Shown here piece by piece: positions 28,921-36,990 of a DNA stretch of 50,234 nucleotides (within the stretch, counting starts at the first letter, position 1; each line of letters opens with the position of its first letter). The notes under the pieces are model-generated. The model worked only from the letters and a program-made list of their open reading frames with translations. It was not told the DNA's origin and did no database searches. The stretch lies in the IMG/VR virus record IMGVR_UViG_3300042317_001400, positions 1 to 50,234 of that record; one strand, given 5' to 3'. The stretch is from a virus. The position numbers and the translations under genes are program-made.

Positions 28921-29990
28921 TACGCTGTCACCTCCTGCTGCTTCTGCACGTACACCAGCAGCGCATTTTTGCTCTTAAACTCGTGACCGTCATAGACGTA
29001 GATGTTGTTGCCCTTCATCGCGATGCTGCCTTCTGCCTTGCCCTGCGTGATGAAGTCATCAATGCCAATCTCCTGCACGTCCTCCACGGGCGGCAGCACG
29101 TTGCTGGCCTTCTTCGGGTCTTCTACCAGCACGGTGGATGCAGCTGGCAGTACGTTGCTGGCCGGAGCGGGGTCGGACACCACCACATCCTTCGGCGATT
29201 CGGCAGCGCCAACCTGCGCAGCGACCACCCGCTTCTGCTTCTGCGGGGCACGGGATGCAACTTCGCGAGCCTCATCGAACCCGGACGGGAAGCCGTCCAA
29301 CTGCTTGGACGAGATGATGACGGTTTCGGCCTGTGCAGCGCGACCATTGAACGTGTTGAATCGCTTGTCGTTCGACAGGCAATGCTTGATGGTGCCGAGC
29401 TTAACCTCTGCCTCCAGGTCGATGTCGTGAGGGATCAGGTTGCCCTTTGGATCAACGATGGGCTGCCCTGGCATCAGTTCGATGCTGGCACCACGGACTG
29501 GGAAGAGTACCGGGTGGCCGTTATGGTTGTAATAGCCGATTCGGGTGACGTTGGACATATTTGAGGTGAGTTGGTAAAGCAAAAGGAACGACAGCCTGGC
29601 ATCTCGAAGTGTATGATATAGGTTCAGACGCTTTAAAATACGTCCGCTCGCGCCGCAGTACGTCCCGTCTGTGAGCAGTTCCATGGACGCCCAATGTTCG
29701 TCTCTCTGCCAAACCTGCTCGTCATGTATCAATGCGTACCTCACCGGTTGCAGCCGACATCCCGGCATTGCGGAGAGGATAACGTCGCAAACACGCTGCG
29801 TCCATGTTGCGCGACCGAGTTCGTGGCAGTGCCTTACCCACCCGCGCAGGCTTCCGCGCACTTCTTCAAATGAAGTAATCGCCGTCTGGCGGTTCGGTGC
29901 AAGCTGCAGTACGGCTGCGAATGCCGTCTGCTCCGACCACGGACAACCATATAAGCGCAGCACGGCGTACCACGCTGGCCGGGCGATCAT
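28920..29990 (-). CDS. Two-module hypothetical protein with an internal start
   Basis: A continuous 356-residue frame from ATG 29990, which overlaps the previous stop as ATGA. The first ~140 residues (SFEEVRGSLRGWVRHCHELGR) look like one small globular protein. From Met at codon 145 (ATG 29558) begins a second module: MSNVTRIGYYNHNGHPVLF, a PGQPIVDPKGNLIP turn, a low-complexity Ala/Pro/Val linker and a C-terminal YVYDGHEFKSKNALL unit. The second module looks like a complete phage protein, so the gene may be a stop-loss fusion or may make both a long and a 212-residue short product. Confidence 0.6.
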   Translation of the reverse strand: MIARPAWYAVLRLYGCPWSEQTAFAAVLQLAPNRQTAITSFEEVRGSLRGWVRHCHELGRATWTQRVCDVILSAMPGCRLQPVRYALIHDEQVWQRDEHWASMELLTDGTYCGASGRILKRLNLYHTLRDARLSFLLLYQLTSNMSNVTRIGYYNHNGHPVLFPVRGASIELMPGQPIVDPKGNLIPHDIDLEAEVKLGTIKHCLSNDKRFNTFNGRAAQAETVIISSKQLDGFPSGFDEAREVASRAPQKQKRVVAAQVGAAESPKDVVVSDPAPASNVLPAASTVLVEDPKKASNVLPPVEDVQEIGIDDFITQGKAEGSIAMKGNNIYVYDGHEFKSKNALLVYVQKQQEVTA

Positions 29991-30247
29991 TCAGCTAGTG
30001 CCGCTTCACAGTCGAAGGCGCGATCCTCATCGGGCGTCATGAACAACGCCCCACTCGTGCGCAGCCTTGCCACGGATGGGTCGTTTTCAGCAAGGACGGC
30101 CAACAGCGCAGCACCATCGCCGCGCGCATTCAGAAAGAGAATATGCGCATCAATGTCGGGCTGAGAGGCAAACGGCCCCACCACACCATCAACAAGATCT
30201 TGCAGGTGAAGGAAGGCAGGGAAGGACGGGGCAAGTTTGGTAATCAT
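29987..30247 (-). CDS. Small early hypothetical protein
   Basis: An 86-residue protein starting MITKLAPSFPAFLHLQ. No family was recognised. ATG 30247 is 7 nt after a promoter -10; an earlier in-frame ATG lies in the promoter itself. Its stop overlaps the next gene (ATGA), so the promoter probably also serves the 28920-29990 gene. Confidence 0.65.
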   Translation of the reverse strand: MITKLAPSFPAFLHLQDLVDGVVGPFASQPDIDAHILFLNARGDGAALLAVLAENDPSVARLRTSGALFMTPDEDRAFDCEAALAE

Positions 30248-30254
30248 AGACCGT

Positions 30255-30283
30255 ACCATAGCAAGTCGCTCGCTACCCGTCAA
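30255..30283 (-). promoter_or_regulatory. Sigma70-type promoter, leaderless
   Basis: TTGACG (30283-30278), 17 bp, TATGGT (30260-30255), 7 nt to ATG 30247. The stop of the upstream 30288 gene is 4 nt away. Confidence 0.75.
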
Positions 30284-30287
30284 GTTT

Positions 30288-30455
30288 CTAGCCCTCCTGC
30301 AGAAGCTGAGCGACTTCCAGTTCCGGCTTGGTAGGTCCAGTGGACTCGGTCAGAATCCTGGAAACGGCCTCTTTGGCCTTGTCGGCGGACTCAAAAACCT
30401 CCGGGGAAACGCGGCGGCGGGTTGTTTTTTCGCGAATATAGTACTTAGCACTCAT
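30288..30455 (-). CDS. Small charged protein
   Basis: A 55-residue protein starting MSAKYYIREKTTRRRV, basic at the N-terminus then helical (FESADKAKEAVSRIL). No family was recognised. ATG 30455 lies 6 nt from a GCATTCCT element, divergent to the 30489 gene. Its TAG is 4 nt from the -35 of the next promoter. Confidence 0.6.
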   Translation of the reverse strand: MSAKYYIREKTTRRRVSPEVFESADKAKEAVSRILTESTGPTKPELEVAQLLQEG

Positions 30456-30461
30456 AATATT

Positions 30462-30469
30462 AGGAATGC
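30462..30469 (-). promoter_or_regulatory. GCATTCCT start-associated element (divergent pair)
   Basis: It ends 6 nt before ATG 30455. The plus-strand partner at 30476-30483 is only 6 bp away. Confidence 0.55.
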
Positions 30470-30475
30470 AGACCG

Positions 30476-30483
30476 GTGTTCCT
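30476..30483 (+). promoter_or_regulatory. GTGTTCCT start-associated element (divergent pair)
   Basis: It ends 5 nt before ATG 30489. GGT and ACC flank the element and could pair. Confidence 0.5.
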
Positions 30484-30488
30484 TAACC

Positions 30489-30662
30489 ATGATCTTCAAA
30501 GAGACCGTGGCGGAAGCGATTTACGAAGCGTATTGCGCTGCCGTAGGGGGCGTTGCCTTCAACGGTGATGTACTACCTGACTGGGCGGCGTTCGTCAGTG
30601 ATCCGTCGAAAGCTGACGCATGGCTGGCGGCAGCCGACCGCGCGATACAATTTCTCGATTAA
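30489..30662 (+). CDS. Small hypothetical protein
   Basis: A 57-residue protein starting MIFKETVAEAIYEAYC, helical and acidic, with a LPDWAAFVSDP turn. No family was recognised. It is first in a plus-strand run of virion-type genes; its stop is 1 nt before the next ATG. Confidence 0.6.
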   Translation: MIFKETVAEAIYEAYCAAVGGVAFNGDVLPDWAAFVSDPSKADAWLAAADRAIQFLD

Positions 30663-30663
30663 C

Positions 30664-31383
30664 ATGGCGGATCAGACATCAGAGTTCAAGCAAGCGATTC
30701 CGCCAACAGGTGCGGAGACTGGGCGGTTGCGACAGGCTGCTTCCGTCACGCTAGAGGAGCGGGTTGTGCAGCCGGAAAACTTCCCGGCGAATCCGTCAGC
30801 CTCCATGGCCATGTTGCAGCAGGGGCTGCAGTTCGTCGCGGATGGAGCAGATGTAACCCCGGAGTTCTTGCAGCAGCTGCAACGCATGCTGTCACAGTGG
30901 CAGGCTCGAACGGACTTGGCTGGGGTGGTTATGCGCCACCACTCCATGTCCCGCTACCACAAGCTGGCGCTGGCTATCGAACGCGGGGAGACCATCATGT
31001 TCGACCCGAACCAGCTGCTGGCGCTGACACCAGACCAGATGATTAAGGTGCTCGGAATGATGTACGGTGAGTCGCACGCGCTACGTAAGATGCTTGACCC
31101 CGGCGAGCCAGACCAGCCGCCGGTGGCCGAACCGATCCTGCAAAGCGCTGACCCGGCACTGCTGGCTGCACGAAGCTCTGCTATGTCTGATGCCCGTGGA
31201 GCCAGTATGCAGACGAGGCAGATGGTACGAGCAGTATTAGCCAAGGTTCTTGCGAACGCCGGTTTGCAGGCGGAACCGGCACCGGCACCAACGCAGGAGG
31301 CTGTGCTGATCAAGGATGCACCGGCGAAGCCTAAGGCAAAGGCCAAAATCCGTGTGGTGGCCAAGACATCTCCAAAGAAGTGA
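30664..31383 (+). CDS. Hypothetical protein, possible virion assembly factor
   Basis: A 239-residue protein starting MADQTSEFKQAIPP. The middle is helical (FLQQLQRMLSQWQARTDLAG, SRYHKLALAIERGE) and the C-terminal ~40 residues are a Lys/Ala/Pro-rich tail (AKPKAKAKIRVVAK) that could bind DNA. No family was recognised. The order upstream of connector-type genes makes a packaging or head-assembly role possible but unproven. Confidence 0.55.
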   Translation: MADQTSEFKQAIPPTGAETGRLRQAASVTLEERVVQPENFPANPSASMAMLQQGLQFVADGADVTPEFLQQLQRMLSQWQARTDLAGVVMRHHSMSRYHKLALAIERGETIMFDPNQLLALTPDQMIKVLGMMYGESHALRKMLDPGEPDQPPVAEPILQSADPALLAARSSAMSDARGASMQTRQMVRAVLAKVLANAGLQAEPAPAPTQEAVLIKDAPAKPKAKAKIRVVAKTSPKK

Positions 31384-31386
31384 TGT

Positions 31387-31408
31387 TCTAGATGCTTGCG
31401 CATCTAGA
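31387..31408 (-). repeat. 9-bp hairpin at the end of the TnpB relic
   Basis: Perfect stem TCTAGATGC (31387-31395) with GCATCTAGA (31400-31408), 4-nt loop. It covers the TnpB stop codon. Such a hairpin fits a transposon-end structure of the IS200/IS605 group. Confidence 0.6.
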
Positions 31409-31717
31409 TTCCTGCTTCGATGATCTCCTACTGGAGATGCGGAAAAAACACTGGTAGGCTGCATCTAGCTGATTAACAGCGGACTGCAAGCTTTGGGAGT
31501 TAACCCCGGAGAGCCACGCGGTTTCTTCAGCACGTTTTAGGCCCGGAAGCATAGCACTCAGCTGGAAGCGTGTAATGTTCTCTTTGCGGTCCGTCCATGC
31601 CGAAGATTTATGGTGTAACCCGAAGTTGTAAACCCACCGCGTGCACCCAAAGTGCTGTGCAAGCAGTTCCTGTTGTTCCTTGCTCGGATAGAGACGGTAT
31701 TTGCGGGCTATGCGCAC
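31388..31717 (-). pseudogene. Truncated TnpB (IS200/IS605 OrfB) relic
   Basis: A 109-residue frame from GTG 31717. It begins with the TnpB N-terminal pattern RKYRLYPSKEQQELLAQHFG, then CTRWVYNFGL and ending SLQSAVNQLDAAYQCFFR, the N-terminal helical domain of OrfB/TnpB. The RuvC and zinc-finger parts of the ~370-400-residue family are missing; the frame ends in a hairpin. It is probably an internally deleted element, lying antisense between two virion-type genes. Its possible guide-RNA region cannot be judged here. Confidence 0.75.
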
Positions 31718-31737
31718 AGAAATAACTAAGTATTAGC

Positions 31738-31992
31738 ATGAAGCCATCACAATTTCATGCACTGACCGAGAACCTGCCTGAACTGGAAGTGCGGCTGCGG
31801 CAACTTCGTCAGCGGGTGTTCGATCACGATGAGGGCACCCCGGAGTACGATGCGATTCAGTCGGAAATTGGTGAGGTCAAGGCTGAACTGTTGAAATCCC
31901 GTACCAGCGGCGGTGGGGCTCGTGGCCCGTTTTCAGGTTTGTCGCGCGGTGAACTGGCCGCATCTGGCACAAGTGAACCGGACTGGTACTAA
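31738..31992 (+). CDS. Small helical protein
   Basis: An 84-residue protein starting MKPSQFHALTENLPE with coiled-coil-like heptads (LEVRLRQLRQRVFDHD, YDAIQSEIGEVKAELL) and a Gly/Ser-rich end. No family was recognised. The leader ACTAAGTATTAGC is shared with the collar gene at 20281. It starts just beyond the TnpB relic. Confidence 0.55.
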   Translation: MKPSQFHALTENLPELEVRLRQLRQRVFDHDEGTPEYDAIQSEIGEVKAELLKSRTSGGGARGPFSGLSRGELAASGTSEPDWY

Positions 31993-31995
31993 CCA

Positions 31996-32724
31996 ATGGC
32001 ACTTTTAAACGAGTCGTACAGCCTGGATGAGCTCAGGGCTTACATCCGTACCAGCCTTGGTGGTGGCACCTGGAGAATAGAGGGTTTCGAGCAGGACAGT
32101 TCCAACCTTCTCGACCAAGGTATATCAGAAGCATTGCACGCCTACTCGCGCCGCTGCCCACGGATTCTGTACACGCGCATCAACACGTCGAGCACCAACA
32201 CTGTTTACAAGCTGCCCGCAGATATGGGGCCGATTTACAGCGTGTGGCGCGTGGACTTCGTATACGCCAGCATGACGGTCAGCCCGTTTATGGCAAACCT
32301 GGTTGGTGTGTCGCCAATCATCGACGTTCAGGCGCAGGACTTCGCCAGCTTCCTGACATGGCGCAAGACCTTCATGCGAGTAACCGGAGTGGACGCCAAG
32401 TACTGGTGGGATGAAGAAAATCAGGCGCTTCGAATTTACAATCCAGTCAATGGAGCCATTGCTGGTGTTTGGGTGTTCGCTCCTCGATCTTTTGAACAGG
32501 TGCGGCTCGTCCACAAGGACTGGATTCGCCGGGCGTCACTCGCTAACGCCAAGGAGAAGTTGGGGATCACTCGTCGGAAGTTCGGTAACACGCTGCCGGG
32601 TCCGGGAGGTAATTCGTTGACGCTAGACGGTGATGCTCTGATCTCTGAAGCTCGGGAGGATCAAACGAAGTTGCAGGATGAGCTGATGAAGTTCCAACAG
32701 CGGGTACCCCCGTTCTTCGACTGA
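31996..32724 (+). CDS. Probable head-tail connector/neck protein
   Basis: A 242-residue protein starting MALLNESYSLDELRAYI. It has a helical first part with LLDQGISEALHAYSRRCPR, then beta-rich segments (TVYKLPADMGPIYSVWRVDF, ALRIYNPVNGAIAGVWVF) and a helical C-terminal region. This arrangement resembles head-completion/neck proteins, but I have no firm family match. It is 3 nt downstream of the preceding gene. Confidence 0.5.
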   Translation: MALLNESYSLDELRAYIRTSLGGGTWRIEGFEQDSSNLLDQGISEALHAYSRRCPRILYTRINTSSTNTVYKLPADMGPIYSVWRVDFVYASMTVSPFMANLVGVSPIIDVQAQDFASFLTWRKTFMRVTGVDAKYWWDEENQALRIYNPVNGAIAGVWVFAPRSFEQVRLVHKDWIRRASLANAKEKLGITRRKFGNTLPGPGGNSLTLDGDALISEAREDQTKLQDELMKFQQRVPPFFD

Positions 32725-32916
32725 TCAGTATTCCAGCCCAGGGTCTTCGTTGCCCTCCGGTGCGTCCGGTATCGCCCAAAGCTTACGCGGCTTTGTGGTA
32801 CTGTGGTCCATGCACCAGATGGAGCAGAATCGCCACGTCACAACTGCCTTCGTTTGCCCGCAGTATGGGCAGCGCGCAGCCGGGTGCGGATTCGGTTCAC
32901 CATCACTCAAAGGCAC
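32725..32916 (-). CDS. Small zinc-finger protein
   Basis: A 63-residue protein from GTG 32916 with CPYCGQTKAVVTWRFCSIWC, a four-Cys zinc site, ending in a Pro/Glu-rich tail. The start overlaps the stop region of the upstream membrane-protein gene by 10 bp. Longer open sequence upstream lies in that neighbour. Its stop meets that of the convergent 31996 gene. Confidence 0.55.
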   Translation of the reverse strand: MPLSDGEPNPHPAARCPYCGQTKAVVTWRFCSIWCMDHSTTKPRKLWAIPDAPEGNEDPGLEY

Positions 32917-33242
32917 TTGTAATAAACGTACGCGACGTATGCAATAACAACCGGTACAGCGATGAACAGCGTTGGTACCCACCATGGCAAGCGTTGCGCA
33001 ATTGGCGTAACATCCATGGCACCCTTGACCATCTGCCACGTTATTGCCGTATAAACCGTGCCACCGACCATCAGCACCGGCACCCACCACGGGCAAATTA
33101 GGCAAATGGCGATAAACCACGCCAACGACTGGCACAGGTGGTCTGAGTACGGAGCATTGTCCGGGAGCGGTTGCATGCCAGCGGCTTTGCGCCAGCCTTC
33201 GGCCATAATCAAGCCATTTTTAGGGTCGTCGTTTGGGTTCAT
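32907..33242 (-). CDS. Early membrane protein
   Basis: A 111-residue protein with two to three hydrophobic segments: SLAWFIAICLICPWWVPVLM (about 40-59), possibly GGTVYTAITW just after, and PTLFIAVPVVIAYVAYVYY near the C-terminus. There is no signal peptide. The gene has its own leaderless promoter, so it is probably expressed early at the host membrane. A role in exclusion, host takeover or lysis timing is only a guess. Confidence 0.65.
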   Translation of the reverse strand: MNPNDDPKNGLIMAEGWRKAAGMQPLPDNAPYSDHLCQSLAWFIAICLICPWWVPVLMVGGTVYTAITWQMVKGAMDVTPIAQRLPWWVPTLFIAVPVVIAYVAYVYYKCL

Positions 33243-33248
33243 GATACT

Positions 33249-33277
33249 ATTTTAGCATGCTGGCAAGTTGTTGTCAA
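33249..33277 (-). promoter_or_regulatory. Sigma70-type promoter, leaderless
   Basis: TTGACA (33277-33272), 17 bp ending TGC, TAAAAT (33254-33249), 6 nt to ATG 33242. The tape-measure stop TAA is one base before the -35. Confidence 0.85.
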
Positions 33278-33278
33278 G

Positions 33279-35456
33279 TTATACACGGGACCCACCAGAG
33301 AGCAGCGGGCTAAACCCGTCTATGCCAAGGTTCAGAATGGCTGCTAACATTTGCTCGTTCAGATCACGTGTTGCTGCCAGTGAGTCCAGCTGCCGGGCGG
33401 CAACCGTGTTTCCCTGAGCAAGCAGACGCTCGTGCTGCTCAGGATCAATGCTTTGAGGTGTTCCGTCCCCGTAGCTGGTCTCATCAATGGCGGCTGAGCG
33501 TGGTGTAACAAGGTCGATGTTGTCCGGGTTGTAATCATCTGGGAGGTATCCCCCTGGGCGCTTGCTTACATCAAAGTCCGGAATGGCAGACTGATCTTTG
33601 CTTATGTCTCTGGCAGCCAGCCCAGCATCAAGTGCAATTGATGCTGCGGTACCAGGCCCCGGAATCATGCTTGCGGCCCCGGAAAGCACCTCGCCGCCAG
33701 CTCCGATAAAGTCTCCTTCCATCAAGCGCTGAAGCCCAAACCCAAGACCCGCGATAAGCCCAAGCACCGGAACTTTTTTGATAAGACTTTTGCCTATAGC
33801 TTTGCCTGCAACTTTGCCTGCAGCTTTGCCTGCAGCTTTGCCTACAGCTTTTTCCGTTGCCTTAGTTCCAACCTTGGTTAGTGTTGAGGCACCTTTGATG
33901 GCGAGAACGGCATCTGTTAGGGACTTGAGTGCCCCGCCAAGCGTAGTAGCCGCATCAGCAGCAATAGACACTCCGGCAACAAATGTACTGGTTGCTTCGA
34001 TGCTGGCCTTGTTCGCACCTGCAACAACTCCAGCAAGATCTGCCTGCATTGCGGCCTTCCTATCCTCTGTCGTCATGCTTGAGCTCGTTAACCCAGTTGC
34101 TGCCTTTTTCGTATCCTCAATGCTTCCAGCTTTCACCTCCTTCTGCGGTGTAGTGGAAAGCCTGTTTTCCTTTTCAAGGCGTGCTATAATTTCGCCAACG
34201 GTTCCTTCACCAATCGAGTTACCAGTGGCCTCATTAGCCACTTTAATTGCCTGTTCGGTTTTCTTCTTCAGGTTTTCAAAGTCCGCCGCCGCCTGGCTGC
34301 TTGAACCGCCTGCGGCGGCAGCTGCCTTAGCTTTATTGAATTCCTCGGGGGACGCCCCGCCAAGCAACTTAATACTTTTAGACTGTGCCTTCGCTATATC
34401 AATGCGGTCCTGAATGGCTCCCTCCCCGCCGTTTTCGATATTGGTTCGCTTCCGAGCAATTTCATCGGCGCTGAACATGTTACCAGACAACGATGATAAC
34501 CCGGCGTCGCGGATCATGCGGTCGGTCCCCTCCTTCTTTGGGGCAGCCGCCTTCATGTCGACACCAGCTGCCTTCATGGTGGCAGCCGCCCCAAGCATGC
34601 GCCGCATGTACTCATGTTTGGCCGCATCGTCCATGCCGAGTTCCATGTCGGCGTGCTTCGTCATCTCCTCAAACGCCTCTTTGCCGGTTAGACCGGCTTT
34701 TTGCGCCTCTACGCTAAGGTTGGCAATGGCAGCGGCACCGTTGCTGCTTGCGCCAGCCACGCGAAGTTGAGCATCGTAGAACTCCAGCACGGCTGCAGAC
34801 CCAACGCCGCTGAGTCGACCAACCGCACCAATGCCTACGGCTAGCCCCTCCATGTCCGTTGAGCGCTTGCCTGCCGCCATGCCAATTTGGTTTAAACCAA
34901 CCACCAGGCTAGCTGACTCCTCGACACCAAGCCCGAGCGCCTGGTCTAGCTTAATGCCCTGCCACATCATGTGCTGCATGCTCAGTCCGGCCATGTGGGT
35001 GCCACGGGCTGCCTTGACGGCTGCATCCGCATATCCAACACCACCAACCTTGGCAATGGTTGCAATTGCCGTACCCGCCTGCATGATCCCATTGAACACC
35101 TTCATGCCCCTCCCGGTAGCCATGGTGACACGCTCGGTTTCCTGTAGGTCCGCTTGTTTTTGATCCTCCAAATCCGATGACCTTTGCATTTGGCGAATGG
35201 TGGTTCGCTTAATTCGTTCGCTAACGGCATCAAGGTCCGCCTGCAGCGTGGCCGGGTTGAGCTTAAGCTTAGCAGCCTCGATGCGTAATTCTTTAAGTCG
35301 CTTTTCAATAGCAGCCATGTCTGCTACCTGCGTGGCAGAGTTTGCTTTCTGGCGTTTGGCTAGTCCGTCTAGTGCTTTCTGGCTACTACCAAGGCTGATC
35401 TTCAATGCATCTATCCCCTTTGTAAGGCCACCAATAATGTTGCTGAGAATTGCCAT
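33279..35456 (-). CDS. Tail tape-measure-like protein
   Basis: A 725-residue protein. The N-terminal ~120 residues are coiled-coil rich. The long Ala/Gly-rich helical middle ends in a KAAGKAAGKVAGKAIGK repeat near residue 555, then a hydrophobic stretch (VPVLGLIAGLGFGLQRLMEG) and GAASMIPGPGTAASIALD. This hydrophobic Gly-rich region is common in tape-measure and DNA-ejection proteins. The assignment rests on length, composition and context, not on a firm family match. It lies on the minus strand between two plus-strand virion clusters. Confidence 0.6.
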   Translation of the reverse strand: MAILSNIIGGLTKGIDALKISLGSSQKALDGLAKRQKANSATQVADMAAIEKRLKELRIEAAKLKLNPATLQADLDAVSERIKRTTIRQMQRSSDLEDQKQADLQETERVTMATGRGMKVFNGIMQAGTAIATIAKVGGVGYADAAVKAARGTHMAGLSMQHMMWQGIKLDQALGLGVEESASLVVGLNQIGMAAGKRSTDMEGLAVGIGAVGRLSGVGSAAVLEFYDAQLRVAGASSNGAAAIANLSVEAQKAGLTGKEAFEEMTKHADMELGMDDAAKHEYMRRMLGAAATMKAAGVDMKAAAPKKEGTDRMIRDAGLSSLSGNMFSADEIARKRTNIENGGEGAIQDRIDIAKAQSKSIKLLGGASPEEFNKAKAAAAAGGSSSQAAADFENLKKKTEQAIKVANEATGNSIGEGTVGEIIARLEKENRLSTTPQKEVKAGSIEDTKKAATGLTSSSMTTEDRKAAMQADLAGVVAGANKASIEATSTFVAGVSIAADAATTLGGALKSLTDAVLAIKGASTLTKVGTKATEKAVGKAAGKAAGKVAGKAIGKSLIKKVPVLGLIAGLGFGLQRLMEGDFIGAGGEVLSGAASMIPGPGTAASIALDAGLAARDISKDQSAIPDFDVSKRPGGYLPDDYNPDNIDLVTPRSAAIDETSYGDGTPQSIDPEQHERLLAQGNTVAARQLDSLAATRDLNEQMLAAILNLGIDGFSPLLSGGSRV
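33792..33851 (-). repeat. Five 12-bp tandem repeats in the tape-measure gene
   Basis: Units of the form GCCTGCAGCTTT on the plus strand encode the AGKA-type four-residue repeat. Outer units differ by one or two bases. Confidence 0.8.
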
Positions 35457-35491
35457 TCCAATATGTAGCCAACAAAGGCTAATTATAAGGA

Positions 35492-35842
35492 ATGGTGACC
35501 TGCGACATGGACTTTAAGCAGCTAACGCCCGAACTCCGCGAGGCGCTGATACCCGTGTGTGCACGTTTGCAGGTTCGATTGCTGCACGCACCAGCTGAGC
35601 TGCTGTTGGCAATTGCGGAGTTGCCACAAGCAGTTGAACTAAACGAGACCGGGCAGTTATGTCTGCCAGAGCGAACCCTGCTCGCCCTTCGGCAGCTGGA
35701 GTTCGGTGCAGCCAACGTTCCGCGTGTCCGGCTGCTGCCAGCCATCATTGCAGCGGTATCCAAACGCGCCGAAGATGTCCTGTCCTCCGCGCTTGATTCC
35801 ACGGTTGTGCCGTCTGCCCTCCGCATCGACCTTGCCGTATGA
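35492..35842 (+). CDS. Hypothetical protein, probable virion component
   Basis: A 116-residue Leu/Ala-rich helical protein starting MVTCDMDFKQLTPELRE. No family was recognised. It leads a three-gene plus-strand cluster and overlaps the next gene by 4 bp. AAGG lies immediately before the start. Confidence 0.55.
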   Translation: MVTCDMDFKQLTPELREALIPVCARLQVRLLHAPAELLLAIAELPQAVELNETGQLCLPERTLLALRQLEFGAANVPRVRLLPAIIAAVSKRAEDVLSSALDSTVVPSALRIDLAV

Positions 35843-36348
35843 TCGCAATGACTCCACGCCGGTTTATATCTCTGATTGAGTCTGAGTTACGCTGCATATG
35901 GTTAACACCGTCCGGTGATGCATGGGAGGTTAACGATCACACGGATCAACAAGTCGTGAAATTTCTGGAAAAGAATGGTGCCGACATGATCATGGACAAT
36001 CGCAAGCGGAAGCGGTACGGATGGTTAGCTGGGCAGTACCGCGATAAAAGCAAGGTGTACCCGGAGATGTATGCACGTGGGTACGCCAGAGTTAAGGTTG
36101 CGACAAAGTCTCGATATCAGGCAGCAGGGGTTTATGTGCAGGCTCGCACGCTTTCACGGAGGCAACTGTCAGCGTTAACGGACATAGCTATTGAGAACCA
36201 GTGTCGTCTGGTACAGGAATTCCTACCTGCTCAGGCTGTCGAGCAGAACGATGAGAAAAAACTGCGACCAGAGTACTACTCTCAGAACACGAGAGTGTAC
36301 GGTGACGGTGCATGCAAGATTTTGTTTGACCCATCAGATCACATATGA
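35839..36348 (+). CDS. Hypothetical protein
   Basis: A 169-residue basic protein starting MIAMTPRRFISLIES. It has a Lys/Arg tract NRKRKRYGWLAGQYRDK around residues 52-70 and many Tyr. No family was recognised. It overlaps both neighbours by 4 bp, so the three genes are coupled. Confidence 0.6.
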   Translation: MIAMTPRRFISLIESELRCIWLTPSGDAWEVNDHTDQQVVKFLEKNGADMIMDNRKRKRYGWLAGQYRDKSKVYPEMYARGYARVKVATKSRYQAAGVYVQARTLSRRQLSALTDIAIENQCRLVQEFLPAQAVEQNDEKKLRPEYYSQNTRVYGDGACKILFDPSDHI

Positions 36349-36986
36349 AGTTTGACGCCAAGCGACTGTTTCCTCATGATGCTGCCATCCTTGCCAGGTC
36401 TGGAATGACGCTGGATGCCTTGATGAATGCCGCTGCCGATGTTTCCCGAACGCGGCAGGCTCTCTCTGGACTGGAGGACATTGTGGAGGCACAGCGCATC
36501 TGCCTTGAATACGCAACCACATCTTACGCCCTGATGACGTTCAAGGAACTGGCGCGAGCTTCAACTGGAGCCGAGATCGATGACTTGTACAATGAACCGG
36601 TGACGGCCCAGCGCACCTTCACGCGATCTGTTTTCCTACACCCCGGCTGCACCTACGCAGACCCGGACCTGAAGTTCCAAAAGACCGGGTGGGACTTTTC
36701 ACAGCCGGTCAAGATGGGTCTCTCCGTGCTGGAACTGCGCATGCAGGACTACTATCCGGAAGCAGGCGACGAGCTGCTGCTGTACGGGCGGGTTTACCAG
36801 CTCGGCAAGGTGTACGTGTCCGTGGATAAGTTCTTTGCCCAGACCGGCATTCCGCTATGGGTGACGGCTGAGGCGGAGATTTTGCGACAGGGCGATGCTC
36901 GTCCTGAAGCTACGATCCACGCGGCTCCGGCGTCTGCCTTCCAGTCCCCGCTACAGGCAGCGATGCTCAGCCGACTGCAGGGGTAG
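36345..36986 (+). CDS. Probable tail/neck structural protein
   Basis: A 213-residue protein starting MKFDAKRLFPHDAAIL. It has an alpha-helical first third and a beta-rich second part with VKMGLSVLELRMQDYYPE and LLLYGRVYQLGKVYVSVD. Composition and context suggest a virion protein, but no family was recognised. It converges with the 36991 gene, 4 bp apart. Confidence 0.5.
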   Translation: MKFDAKRLFPHDAAILARSGMTLDALMNAAADVSRTRQALSGLEDIVEAQRICLEYATTSYALMTFKELARASTGAEIDDLYNEPVTAQRTFTRSVFLHPGCTYADPDLKFQKTGWDFSQPVKMGLSVLELRMQDYYPEAGDELLLYGRVYQLGKVYVSVDKFFAQTGIPLWVTAEAEILRQGDARPEATIHAAPASAFQSPLQAAMLSRLQG

Positions 36987-36990
36987 TTTG

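Noticed and set aside
33778-34413. Plus-strand frame of 211 codons opposite the tape-measure-like gene
   Set aside because: It mirrors the Ala/Gly-rich helical repeats of the minus-strand protein, has no start signal and no recognisable motif.
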